Assembly: GCA_964408025.1 (NCBI GenBank)
Contig: CAYOXX010000048.1
Span: 1 to 22,240 of the forward strand
Origin: CAYOXX01 sp964408025
Lineage (GTDB): Bacteria; Acidobacteriota; DATKUA01
Direction of reading: 5' to 3'
Length of the DNA stretch: 22,240 nucleotides
The notes beneath the pieces were generated by a model. The model was not told where the DNA came from, did no database searches, and saw nothing but the letters and a program-made list of their open reading frames with translations. Of the stretch, positions 1 to 7,227 are shown in pieces (position 1 is the stretch's first letter; each line of letters starts with the position of its first letter). A program made the position numbers and the translations under genes.

Positions 1-87
1 CCCCTGCAAGGCGGACAGGTAGAGCAGCAGCAGCACGGCAACGACCGCGCCGCAGGCGGCGACCCCGAGCGCAAGATTCCTGCTCAT
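1..87 (-). CDS. N-terminus of a membrane-anchored protein (cut by window edge)
   Basis: Only the first 29 codons are inside the window; the gene continues past position 1. They read MSRNLALGVAACG followed by a run of hydrophobic residues (AVVAVLLLLYLSAL), which is one N-terminal membrane anchor or an uncleaved signal sequence. The ATG at 85-87 lies 22 bp after the stop of the thioredoxin-fold gene, so it is probably the third gene of the operon that begins with the HEAT/cyclophilin gene. The start is not backed by a strong ribosome binding site. No family can be named from so short a piece; given its neighbours it may be another envelope protein, but that is inference. Confidence 0.55.
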   Translation of the reverse strand, partial: MSRNLALGVAACGAVVAVLLLLYLSALQG

Positions 88-109
88 CGGCGCCCGCTGC
101 CCGTCGGAG

Positions 110-610
110 TCACTGCTCGCTAGGCCTCAGCAGCTTCGCCAGGTCGACCTCGATCGACTCGCGCGCGGTCTCGATAACCCTCCCGACCTCCTCGCCGTCA
201 ACAATGACGACGAACGTGGGCACCCTTTGGATGTCCCAGCCGGCCACCAGCTCGGCCGGCTCGGCACTGCCGCGCTCGAGGCCGATGACGTCTACCTGGA
301 TGTTCTCGTTGCCGGCGAGCTGGATCGTGCGGATGAAGGGCGGAACCTCGCGCACAGAGTCGATGCAGTCGGTGCGGTAGAACAGCTTGATCGTCACCGG
401 CCGGTCGACGCGGCGGAACACCTCGAGGGCGTCGGGATCGGGTACGAAGAGGAAGGCGGCATCGGCGTAGCGCTCGTCGTGCTCCAGCACCTCATCGAGT
501 GTGAAGCGCCCCACGAAGCGCAGCGGCCGCTCCTCGTCGTCCTGGGCGAGCGCCGCCGGGGCGACCATCAGGGCCGCGGCAAGCAGTGCCGGTAGTGCTC
601 TCCGTTTCAT
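110..610 (-). CDS. Periplasmic thioredoxin-fold protein with CxxS active site
   Basis: A protein of 166 residues. Residues 1-22 form a classic signal peptide (MKRR, hydrophobic core, ALA before Gln23), so the mature protein should be periplasmic. The rest looks like a thioredoxin fold: a beta strand VTIKLFY, then C82-I-D-S85 at the active-site position, and a VPTFVV stretch with the cis-proline at 131, followed by DGEEVGR. The usual CxxC is reduced to CxxS, so it has only the nucleophilic cysteine; such proteins can act as monothiol reductases or isomerases, or serve binding roles. I chose the ATG at 608-610 because it begins the signal peptide and overlaps the upstream stop as ATGA, which implies translational coupling. 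An upstream in-frame extension to 751 would only re-read the preceding gene. Confidence 0.8.
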   Translation of the reverse strand: MKRRALPALLAAALMVAPAALAQDDEERPLRFVGRFTLDEVLEHDERYADAAFLFVPDPDALEVFRRVDRPVTIKLFYRTDCIDSVREVPPFIRTIQLAGNENIQVDVIGLERGSAEPAELVAGWDIQRVPTFVVIVDGEEVGRVIETARESIEVDLAKLLRPSEQ

Positions 611-2613
611 CGGTTCTCCTCGAGTAGTTGGACATCCAGGATTCTGTCTCCGGGCATCAGCCGGTCGGCAACCTCCATACCGGACACCACGCGGGCGAAC
701 ACCGTGTAGCCGCCGTCCAGATGGGGCTGGGGCGCCAGCGCGATGAACCACTGGCTGCCGCCGGTGTCCTTGCCGGCCAGCGCCATGCCCACGGCGCCCC
801 GCTCATAGCGCAGCGAGTTGATCTCGCAGCGGATGCTGTAGCCCGGCCCGCCCCAGCCGTCGCCGCGCGGGCAGCCGGCCTGGACCACGAAGTCGGGCAC
901 CACCCGGTGGATCACGATGCCGTCGAAGTAATCGCTCCGGACGAGAGTGATGAAGTTATAGGCGGTGAGCGTCGCCTCGTCGGCAGCGAAGCGGATGGTG
1001 ATCTCGCCGCGCGAGGTGCGGATCAGCGCCTCCGGGCAGCGCCGCACCGCGGCTACCGCGCGCCGGTAGTAATCGAGGTCGTGGTCGAGCGCCACGGGTC
1101 CGATGCCGCCGCAGCGGTCGCGGCCGTCGATCTCCCGCAGCAGGCTCGCCGCCAGCACACGTGCGCTGCGGTCGGGATCGCCCAGCGCTTCCTCGAGGGC
1201 CGCTAAGGCGCACTCGGCGCCGCCGCAGGCGGCCAGCCCCCGCAGGACCTCCGCCTTGGCCTCGAAGTTGGTGTCCTCCCTCAGGCGGCGGTAGGCGGCG
1301 ACAAGTCGCTCTGCGCTCCCGGGCGCCGAGCGGCGGCGAATACCCGACGCCGCTATGGCCACGATCACCGGGTCCTCGTCTTCCAGCAGGGCCAGCAGCC
1401 GCTCGTCCGCAGCCGGTCCTTCGATTTCGGTCAGCGCCTCGGCCGCTGCGATCCGCACCGAGCCACGGTCCTCCCTCATAGCAATATCGAACCAACCCCA
1501 ACCCCGCGCCTCTACTGCCAGGCCGAGCCGGCGGGCAGCCGCGGCCCGCAACTGCGGCCGGGCGTCCAGCAGCAGAAACTCGAAACGGCCCAGGATCAGC
1601 CTCGGGTTGATTGCGGCCAGACTGGCCACCGCCGCCGCGGCCACGGCCGGCTCTGGGTCCGATAATCTCTCCAGCAGAGCATCGACCAAGGCCGGTTCCG
1701 AAACGCGGCCCGCGGCGCTCGCCGCCTCCAGGCGCAGGTGGTCATCGGCGCCGGCGAGCAGACGCAATATGGTCTCGGCAGCGCCGGCCCAACCCCGCGC
1801 CGCTGCGGCCCTCAACGCCTGGACTACCACGCCGCGGTCGGCGTCCGCCAGGAGATTTCCGAGCAGGTCAAGGCTCGCCCGCGTCGCGTTGGTGCCGACG
1901 AGCCGGGCGGCGCACTTCCTCACCTCCGGATCGCCGTGCCGGGCCATCTCCGTCGCCAGCTCCGCCGGGATCGGCGGCAGCGGCTCCGATTCCGCCGGCA
2001 CCCGCCGCCCAAAGCGAGCCAGGTGGTATGCCGCCGGCAGGCGGAGCTCTTCGGCCCCCCCGAGGAAGATCTCGACGGCCCGAATCGCCGTGCGCGGATC
2101 GGCGATCCGCCAGCCGCTCAGCAAGACAGTCCGGCGGACAGCGAGCGGCTCGTCGTCCCCGAGCAGCCGCACGAGCGCCGGCACCGCCGCCTCCGCGCCC
2201 AGCTTGGCGAGGGCCTCGGCCGCCGCCGAGCGCACCTGCGGGGCGGCGTCGTCGAGCGCGGCGATCAGGACGGCGATCGATTCCCGCTCCTCCGCCTCGC
2301 CGAGAGCGAAGGCCGCCGCGGCCCGCACCGGTGCCGAATCGTCCCCCGTAAGGATCGCTTCCAGGACGGGCCGGAAGGGGTCGGGGCAGTCGAGCAGGCC
2401 GATGCGGCCGGCCGCAAGGCAGGCCCTGCGCCTGACGGCCGCGCTCTCGTGGCCGAGAAGCGGAGCCAGGGCGGCGGCGGGGTCGCGATAGTCCTCGAGC
2501 ATCAGAATGGGCGCCAGCTCATCGTCCGCGAGATTCTCCTGGATAGCCGGCTGCGCGGCGGGAAGCGATGTAAAAAACGCAACAAGTGCGGTGGGCAAGA
2601 GAATATTCATCAT
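607..2613 (-). CDS. Secreted HEAT-repeat protein fused to a cyclophilin-type peptidyl-prolyl isomerase
   Basis: About 668 residues. An N-terminal signal peptide (MMNILLPTALVAFF, ending near PAAQ) is followed by roughly 450 residues of repeated alanine- and leucine-rich helices with recurring units such as AVRRRACLAAGRIG and VRSAAAEALAKLG. These are HEAT/PBS-lyase type repeats, usually a protein-binding scaffold. The last ~139 residues are a cyclophilin domain: HRVVPDFVVQAG supplies the catalytic Arg (about 570), Phe and Gln, GSQWFI matches the conserved GSQFFI, and LDGGYTVFARV is also typical. The usual Met after the Phe is Val, and the CypA tryptophan position is His, as in many bacterial members. 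The start is ambiguous: ATGs at 2613 and 2610, and a TTG at 2622. It is first in an operon with the thioredoxin-fold gene. Likely role: folding or prolyl isomerisation of exported proteins. Confidence 0.85.
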   Translation of the reverse strand: MMNILLPTALVAFFTSLPAAQPAIQENLADDELAPILMLEDYRDPAAALAPLLGHESAAVRRRACLAAGRIGLLDCPDPFRPVLEAILTGDDSAPVRAAAAFALGEAEERESIAVLIAALDDAAPQVRSAAAEALAKLGAEAAVPALVRLLGDDEPLAVRRTVLLSGWRIADPRTAIRAVEIFLGGAEELRLPAAYHLARFGRRVPAESEPLPPIPAELATEMARHGDPEVRKCAARLVGTNATRASLDLLGNLLADADRGVVVQALRAAAARGWAGAAETILRLLAGADDHLRLEAASAAGRVSEPALVDALLERLSDPEPAVAAAAVASLAAINPRLILGRFEFLLLDARPQLRAAAARRLGLAVEARGWGWFDIAMREDRGSVRIAAAEALTEIEGPAADERLLALLEDEDPVIVAIAASGIRRRSAPGSAERLVAAYRRLREDTNFEAKAEVLRGLAACGGAECALAALEEALGDPDRSARVLAASLLREIDGRDRCGGIGPVALDHDLDYYRRAVAAVRRCPEALIRTSRGEITIRFAADEATLTAYNFITLVRSDYFDGIVIHRVVPDFVVQAGCPRGDGWGGPGYSIRCEINSLRYERGAVGMALAGKDTGGSQWFIALAPQPHLDGGYTVFARVVSGMEVADRLMPGDRILDVQLLEENR

Positions 2614-2674
2614 CGCCTGCAAACCTATACGATCAGAGAAGTTAAGCCCCTAAAGATAGGGCCGCATCGAGGCA

Positions 2675-2683
2675 ATTATACCA
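2675..2683 (-). promoter_or_regulatory. Extended -10 promoter for the HEAT/cyclophilin operon
   Basis: Read on the minus strand, this is TGG followed by a perfect TATAAT, which fits the extended -10 pattern TGnTATAAT. No convincing -35 box lies 17 bp upstream, as expected for extended -10 promoters. Transcription would start near 2668, leaving a leader of about 55 nt before the ATG at 2613. Confidence 0.5.
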
Positions 2684-2708
2684 CGACGCCTGCGTCCCCG
2701 TCCCCGCG

Positions 2709-2717
2709 TGATAAAAT
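2709..2717 (+). promoter_or_regulatory. Possible extended -10 promoter for the DUF123 gene
   Basis: The bases TG-A-TAAAAT fit an extended -10 element (TGnTAtAAT, five of six in the hexamer). Transcription would start about 7 nt later, at or next to the ATG at 2724, so the mRNA could be leaderless. There is no good -35 box. The call rests on this motif alone. Confidence 0.3.
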
Positions 2718-2723
2718 GAGGCA

Positions 2724-3173
2724 ATGGAATCTCTCGAAGCTACCGCGCTCTATCCGGACGGCAACTGCGGCTGCTACGTGCTCGCTCTGCGTATCGAGCG
2801 CGCGGCGATAGTCGACGTCGGGGCCCTCGGCTCCATCCCGTTCGAGCCGGGAATCTACCTCTACGTCGGGCGGGCCCGGCGCCACCTGCGGCAGCGCCTT
2901 GAGCGCCACATGCGCCACGCCAGGCGGCGCCGCTGGCACATCGACTACCTGCTCGAGGCCGCGGCCGCGCGGGAGGCCTACATCGTGCCGACGCTGCAGG
3001 AGTGCGCCCTGGCCCGCGAGCTGGCCGCGGCCCCCGGCGCCCGCGTCGTCCCCCGCTTCGGCTCGAGCGACTGCCGTTGCCCGGGCCACCTGATCCGCGT
3101 GGACGCGATGCCGAATCTCGGCCTCGTCGGCTCCGTGCCCTGGAAACCGCGCCGCGAGCCCTGGCGCGAATAG
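2724..3173 (+). CDS. DUF123 / GIY-YIG family protein
   Basis: A 149-residue protein with the hallmarks of the DUF123 (COG1833) branch of GIY-YIG proteins: PGIYLYVGRA (about 42-51), an RHLRQRLERHM helix, WHIDYLL (71-77), a conserved Glu in QECALARELA (about 93), and the C-terminal FGSSDCRCPGHL (112-123). GIY-YIG domains are nuclease folds; the cellular role of DUF123 members is not well established, so I do not assign a substrate. Length is normal for the family. The ATG is chosen because the conserved N-terminal region starts soon after it; a GAGG sits only 2 nt upstream, too close for an ideal ribosome binding site. It is transcribed away from the HEAT/cyclophilin operon across a 110-bp gap. 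Confidence 0.85.
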   Translation: MESLEATALYPDGNCGCYVLALRIERAAIVDVGALGSIPFEPGIYLYVGRARRHLRQRLERHMRHARRRRWHIDYLLEAAAAREAYIVPTLQECALARELAAAPGARVVPRFGSSDCRCPGHLIRVDAMPNLGLVGSVPWKPRREPWRE

Positions 3174-3280
3174 CGTTCTTGCGATAAACTCCGGCTAGCA
3201 ATCGCATCAAAGCCGGCGGTGGACCAGAATCTCCCCAGTTGTTGTCCACTGCCATGGACTCATCAGCGGAGGATTGACCG

Positions 3281-4735
3281 ATGAGAAAATCGCTTCGCTT
3301 CGTCACACTGGCGGCCGCACTGGCCGCCGTTTTAATCATCGCCGCCTGCGCGACCAACCCGGTGACCGGCAGGCGCGAGTTCGTGCTCATGACCGAGTCG
3401 CAGGAGATCTCGCTCGGCGCCGAGGTCGACCGGGAGATCGTCGCCACCTACGGCCTCTACCCCGACCTCCGACTGCAGGCATACGTAAACGGCATCGGCA
3501 AGGAGCTGGCCATGCTGTCGCACCGGCCGCACCTTCTGTGGCACTTCCGGGTCCTCGATACGCCGGTGGTCAACGCCTTCGCCGTTCCCGGCGGCTACAT
3601 ATACATCACCCGCGGCCTGCTCGCCCACCTCAACAGCGAGGCGGAGCTGGCGATGATTCTCGGACACGAGATCGGGCACGTCACCGCCAGGCACACCGTG
3701 CGCCAGTACACCCGCCAGATCCTGATCATGGGCGGCATCGCCATCGGCGCGGCGGTAAGCGAGAGGTTCCGCCGCTACGCTCCCTTAGCCATGATCGGCG
3801 CGCAGGTACTCTTCCTCAAGTTCAGCCGCGACCAGGAGCGCCAGGCCGACGACCTCGGGGTCATCTACGCCTACAGCGGCGGCTACGATCCCGGCCGCTT
3901 CCACCACTTCTTCGAAACTCTAAGTCGAATCCGGGAGGTGCGCGGGGGCGGCGGCCTGCCGGGCTTCCTATCGACGCACCCGACGACTCCCCACCGCATC
4001 CAGGACGTCCAGGCGGAGGCCCAGCGCGTGATGGCGAAACAACCGCCGACGGGCAGTCTCGCGGTCCGGCGCGACGAATACCTGCTCCACCTCGACGGCC
4101 TCGTCTACGGCGAGAACCCGCGCCAGGGCTACGCCGAGCGGGGCTTCTTCTTCCACCCCGATCTGCGCTTCAGCTTCGCATACCCGAGCAACTGGGAGCT
4201 GGTCAACACCACGGCGATGGTACAGATGAAACCCCAGTCCGAGAACGCCATCATCAACCTCACGCTGCAGCAGACCGGCTCCAGCCCGCAGGCGGTCTTC
4301 AACCAACAGGTGTCGGAAAACGATCTGGTATTCGTCAGCGGCGGCCGCAGGAACATCAACGGCCACGACGCCTACGTCGGCGTCTGCGACTACGACGACG
4401 ACTCGGACAACGTTCTCCGCCTGATGGTCTGCTGCATCCGCAAGGACGCCAACGTCTACACATTCGTCGGCGCCAGCGAGCTGGCCAACTTCAACTCCTA
4501 CTCGCGCCACTTCAACAACACCTTCTACAGCTTCCGGCACCTGAGCGATGCCAACGCCCTCAACCGCCAGCCGACGCGCCTATCCGTCGGCCAGGTCGGC
4601 CGCAGCGACACCGTCGAGCGCTACATCGTGCAGAACGGGATCCCGAGCGAGTTCAGAGAGGATGTCCTGATCATAAACGCCGCCCAGCGCAGCGACAGGC
4701 TCCTCCCCAGAAGCCTCTTCAAGCTCATCCGCTGA
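3281..4735 (+). CDS. M48 family zinc metalloprotease lipoprotein
   Basis: A 484-residue protein. The signal sequence ends in a lipobox IIAAC with the lipidated Cys at 23, so it should be membrane anchored on the periplasmic side; Ala at +2 favours outer-membrane sorting if enterobacterial Lol rules apply. The segment NPVTGRREFVLM is typical of secreted M48 peptidases of the BepA/LoiP type. The zinc motif is H129-E-I-G-H133 and the third ligand is E186 in ERQADDLG. STHPTTPHRIQDV is the conserved stretch after the catalytic core. Residues from about 260 form an extra C-terminal domain (FFFHPDLRFSFAYPSNWEL onward) seen in the longer members. A strong GGAGG at 3268-3272, 8 nt before the ATG, fixes the start. 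Probable role: envelope protein quality control. It appears to be a single-gene unit. Confidence 0.92.
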   Translation: MRKSLRFVTLAAALAAVLIIAACATNPVTGRREFVLMTESQEISLGAEVDREIVATYGLYPDLRLQAYVNGIGKELAMLSHRPHLLWHFRVLDTPVVNAFAVPGGYIYITRGLLAHLNSEAELAMILGHEIGHVTARHTVRQYTRQILIMGGIAIGAAVSERFRRYAPLAMIGAQVLFLKFSRDQERQADDLGVIYAYSGGYDPGRFHHFFETLSRIREVRGGGGLPGFLSTHPTTPHRIQDVQAEAQRVMAKQPPTGSLAVRRDEYLLHLDGLVYGENPRQGYAERGFFFHPDLRFSFAYPSNWELVNTTAMVQMKPQSENAIINLTLQQTGSSPQAVFNQQVSENDLVFVSGGRRNINGHDAYVGVCDYDDDSDNVLRLMVCCIRKDANVYTFVGASELANFNSYSRHFNNTFYSFRHLSDANALNRQPTRLSVGQVGRSDTVERYIVQNGIPSEFREDVLIINAAQRSDRLLPRSLFKLIR

Positions 4736-4740
4736 ATTAG

Positions 4741-4848
4741 GGATCAGTACTTAGATTTTAGTGTTTTGCGCCACTCCATGAGATGTGCTCTTAATCTCAA
4801 GTAACGCATCAATCCCAAGTGACACTAAAATCTAAGGACCGGCCCCTT
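4741..4848. repeat. Small inverted-repeat element (REP/MITE-like) between the M48 gene and queH
   Basis: A perfect 15-bp inverted repeat, CTTAGATTTTAGTGT at 4750-4764 and its complement at 4822-4836, encloses about 57 bp. The similarity continues outward imperfectly: the 15 bases ending in CTTAG at each end agree at 11 positions, giving arms of about 25 bp and an element of about 107 bp. Inside are two direct copies of AATCYCAAGT (4793-4802 and 4811-4820). It is AT-richer than its surroundings. The right arm contains the stop codon and last codons of queH. No transposase is present, so it would be a non-autonomous or relic element. It could also fold as a stem-loop at the 3' ends of the two convergent genes. 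Confidence 0.6.
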
Positions 4849-5388
4849 TATACTGGCGGCGCAGCCGCAGTAGTCCTGGCGGTAGAGACCGTGTTGGTGG
4901 CTTAGCTCGACGCTGCGCCGAAAGCCGTCCCGCTTCTTGAAGTCGCGGGCGAGGAATTCGATACCCGCCTCGGCGCCGATCAGCTCGCCCAACTCGTTGA
5001 TCGTCGCGGCGTCCTTGTGGGGGCTGATCGTCAGCGTGGTGGCGAGGGCGTCGAAGCCGTTGCCGCGGGCGTAGCTGGCGGCGACGCGCAGGCGCAGGCC
5101 GAAACAGACGCGGCAGCGCCGCCCGCCCTCCGGCTCGTCCTGGAGGCCGCGCGTGCGCGCGAGCCAGGTGTCGGGATCGTAAGCGCCGATCTCGAGCGGC
5201 AGGCCGATGGCTTCGCAGAACCTCGTTGTCTCGGCCAGTCGGCGGTCGTACTCCTCCTTCGGGAAGATATTGGGATTGTAGAAAAAGGCCGTAACGTCGT
5301 ACTCATCCCGCAGACGCTCGACAGTCGCCGTGGTGCAGGGTGCGCAGCAGACGTGCAACAGCAGCTTAGCCCGCTTCTTCCCGTTCAC
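4825..5388 (-). CDS. queH: Epoxyqueuosine reductase QueH
   Basis: A 187-residue protein of the QueH (DUF208) family, which reduces epoxyqueuosine to queuosine in tRNA, the last step of queuosine synthesis, as a non-homologous alternative to the cobalamin-dependent QueG. The metal-binding cysteines are all present: LLHVCCAPC (Cys14, Cys15, Cys18), RCRVC (Cys92, Cys95) and YCGC (Cys174, Cys176). FYNPNIFP, ATTLTISPHKD and FKKRDGF are also family motifs. Translation starts at a GTG (5386-5388), 7 bp after the transpeptidase stop, so the two are cotranscribed. The last codons (VLRF and stop) lie inside the inverted-repeat element at 4741-4848; the conserved protein ends at YCGC, so function should be unaffected. 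Confidence 0.93.
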   Translation of the reverse strand: MNGKKRAKLLLHVCCAPCTTATVERLRDEYDVTAFFYNPNIFPKEEYDRRLAETTRFCEAIGLPLEIGAYDPDTWLARTRGLQDEPEGGRRCRVCFGLRLRVAASYARGNGFDALATTLTISPHKDAATINELGELIGAEAGIEFLARDFKKRDGFRRSVELSHQHGLYRQDYCGCAASIKGPVLRF

Positions 5389-5395
5389 GGCCTCG

Positions 5396-7051
5396 CTACC
5401 AGCCTCTCTGCGCCGCCGTTCTTTCCAGCCCGGCGAGCAGCCGCCGCGTGACCTCGTAGCCCGCGTCGCGGGCCTGCGGCGAGGTCTCCTGGCCGGTGAC
5501 GCGGATGCAGAAGGCGACGCGCGGCTGCAGCAGCGGCCCGAAGCCGATGTAGTTGACGTGGTAGCCGCGCCGCCGGTCGCCGCCGGTGCCGGTCTTCATG
5601 GCCACCGGGAAGCCGAAGGGTGCCACCCAGGCCGCCGTGCCGCCGGGTCCGGTCACCGCCACCATCGCCAGGACCAACGTCGGCAGCCAGTCACGCTCCA
5701 GCATCCGCCTACCCTGCCGGGGCTCAACAGCCCGGGGCGAGAGCCCGAGGGCGCCGTCGACGCCGGCGATAAGCTCCGGCGTGGGCAAAACACCTTCGCC
5801 GGCCACTGCCGCAGCGATCAGTGCGGCGTGCAGCGGCGTGATGTCGGCCGCCTCGAGGCCGATTGCCAGGTCGGCCAGCCGCCGCTCGCTGCCCGAGTCG
5901 ATCAGGATTGCGCCCATCGCGAAGGGATCGCCCTCCGGCGCGTCGAAGCCATAGCGCCGGAACTCCGCCAGCAAATCGTCCCAGCCGACCGAAACCCCCA
6001 GGCGGGCGAAAGCGATGTTGCAGCTTGTCGCCATCGCATGGTTCAGCCCCCGCAACTGCCCGGCTTGGCAAAGGCAATAGAGGATACCGCCCTCGAAGCG
6101 ATGGGCTCCCTCGCAGGTCATGGCGGCGATCTCCGCGTCGGCGTCGATGCCGGCACGCAGCGCCGCCGTCAGCGTCACGATCTTGGTAATCGATGCCGGC
6201 TCGAGGCGCTGCTCCAGCGCCGGAGTTCCGCCCCCGCGCAGGGTCTCTGCGTCGCTCACCGCGGCCAGAATCCCGCCGCTGCGCGGATCGAGCAGCACGA
6301 CCGAGCCGCAGTACCCCTCCAGCGCCGCGCGCGCCAGCTCGCTGAGCTCGAGGTCGATGCTCAGGCTACGGCCGGCTGCGCCACCCGCTCTTGCCAGCTC
6401 CTCAACCACCGCTGGCGGAATCAGCTCCGGAACGAGTCCCTCGAGGTCGCCGAAAACCCCGGAAGCGTCGATGATCCCGGCAAGTCGCCCGCCGTGGTCG
6501 CGGACAATCGTAACGGCGCCCGCGCGCCGCAGCTCGAGCGCCTGCCCCAGCCGCCGGCCGAGCATCGTCAGGCGCAGCGGCGGCCGCAGCGTGCGCCAGA
6601 TGACGGCCGCCTCGTCGTCCCGCTCCGTTTCCAGTAGTGCCGCGGCGCGGAAGAGTCCCGCCGTCGGTTCTCCCCACGCTTCGGCCAGGCCGGCGAGGGC
6701 CAAACAGCGCTCGAAGCGGCCCGCGCGCATCTCCCTCATCATCAGCAGCGGCAAGGAGAACGGCGCGGCGTCGACCTCGGGTGCACCAGGGGCTGAAACA
6801 CCGGGCTCGGCTCCGGCGGCCAGCGCCCCGCAGACTGCAAGGCCGGCGCGAGCCCGCGCGCCCGCAAGAAGAGAATCGCGCAGGCGCTCGAAGGCGGCCG
6901 ACGCTCCCTCCTCATCACCGGCGAGGAGCAGCGTTCGCGCCTTCCTCAGCTCCGTCTCCTCACCTACGAAAAGCAGTGCCGGCCAGGACGCGACCGCCAG
7001 CAGCGCCGGCAGCAGCCAAAGTATCACTCTCCAAATCCGCTTCGCCTTCAT
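5396..7051 (-). CDS. Serine transpeptidase (penicillin-binding protein) with N-terminal helical region
   Basis: A 551-residue protein. Residues 8-28 form one membrane anchor, so the body is periplasmic. Residues about 30-175 are alanine-rich helices resembling TPR-like repeats (RTLLLAGDEEGASAAFERL, RFERCLALAGLAEAWGEPT). The C-terminal half is a penicillin-binding transpeptidase with all three active-site motifs in order: S287-I-T-K290, S343-C-N345 and K486-T-G488. VVLLDPRSGGILA is also typical of class B enzymes. No glycosyltransferase domain is seen, and the usual N-terminal PBP dimerisation domain is not recognisable. It should cross-link peptidoglycan, or be a lineage-specific relative such as a SpoIID/FtsI-like accessory enzyme; substrate specificity cannot be read. 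It is first in a two-gene unit with queH and divergent from hflX. Confidence 0.85.
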   Translation of the reverse strand: MKAKRIWRVILWLLPALLAVASWPALLFVGEETELRKARTLLLAGDEEGASAAFERLRDSLLAGARARAGLAVCGALAAGAEPGVSAPGAPEVDAAPFSLPLLMMREMRAGRFERCLALAGLAEAWGEPTAGLFRAAALLETERDDEAAVIWRTLRPPLRLTMLGRRLGQALELRRAGAVTIVRDHGGRLAGIIDASGVFGDLEGLVPELIPPAVVEELARAGGAAGRSLSIDLELSELARAALEGYCGSVVLLDPRSGGILAAVSDAETLRGGGTPALEQRLEPASITKIVTLTAALRAGIDADAEIAAMTCEGAHRFEGGILYCLCQAGQLRGLNHAMATSCNIAFARLGVSVGWDDLLAEFRRYGFDAPEGDPFAMGAILIDSGSERRLADLAIGLEAADITPLHAALIAAAVAGEGVLPTPELIAGVDGALGLSPRAVEPRQGRRMLERDWLPTLVLAMVAVTGPGGTAAWVAPFGFPVAMKTGTGGDRRRGYHVNYIGFGPLLQPRVAFCIRVTGQETSPQARDAGYEVTRRLLAGLERTAAQRGW

Positions 7052-7161
7052 GTCGATAACCCCGAAGATCAGACGTATTTGCTGGGGGATAAACCAGAGC
7101 TGCGGTCTCTCCCATTACAATCCCTAACGCCGCCAGGCGCAGATGTCAACGCCGTCGCAGC

Positions 7162-7190
7162 TTGATCTGCGCCGCCGACGGCACTATAGT
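7162..7190 (+). promoter_or_regulatory. Sigma-70-type promoter for hflX
   Basis: A -35 box TTGATC at 7162-7167 (four of six to consensus) and a -10 box TATAGT at 7185-7190 (five of six) are separated by exactly 17 bp. The predicted start of transcription is near 7197, giving a leader of about 30 nt before the TTG start codon at 7228. Assigned from spacing and match only. Confidence 0.5.
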
Positions 7191-7227
7191 TTCAGCAGAC
7201 ACAGCGCTGCGGGGATAACGGCTCGGC

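Noticed and set aside
611..751. Upstream start for the thioredoxin-fold gene
   Set aside because: The extension overlaps the coding sequence of the HEAT/cyclophilin gene and would bury the signal peptide; the ATG at 610 with the ATGA overlap is better.
1355..2491. Long open frame on the plus strand across the HEAT/cyclophilin gene (378 codons)
   Set aside because: It is antisense to a gene with clear domains, is dominated by Ser, Arg and Ala as expected from reading high-GC codons backwards, and shows no motif.
3219..3249. Inverted repeat GTGGAC/GTCCAC upstream of the M48 gene
   Set aside because: Only 6 bp with a 19-nt loop and no T-run, which is too weak to call a terminator or operator.
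3274..4740. 488-codon frame overlapping the M48 protease in another frame
   Set aside because: Its product is a low-complexity Arg/Pro/Gln-rich string; the other frame has the signal peptide, lipobox and zinc motif.
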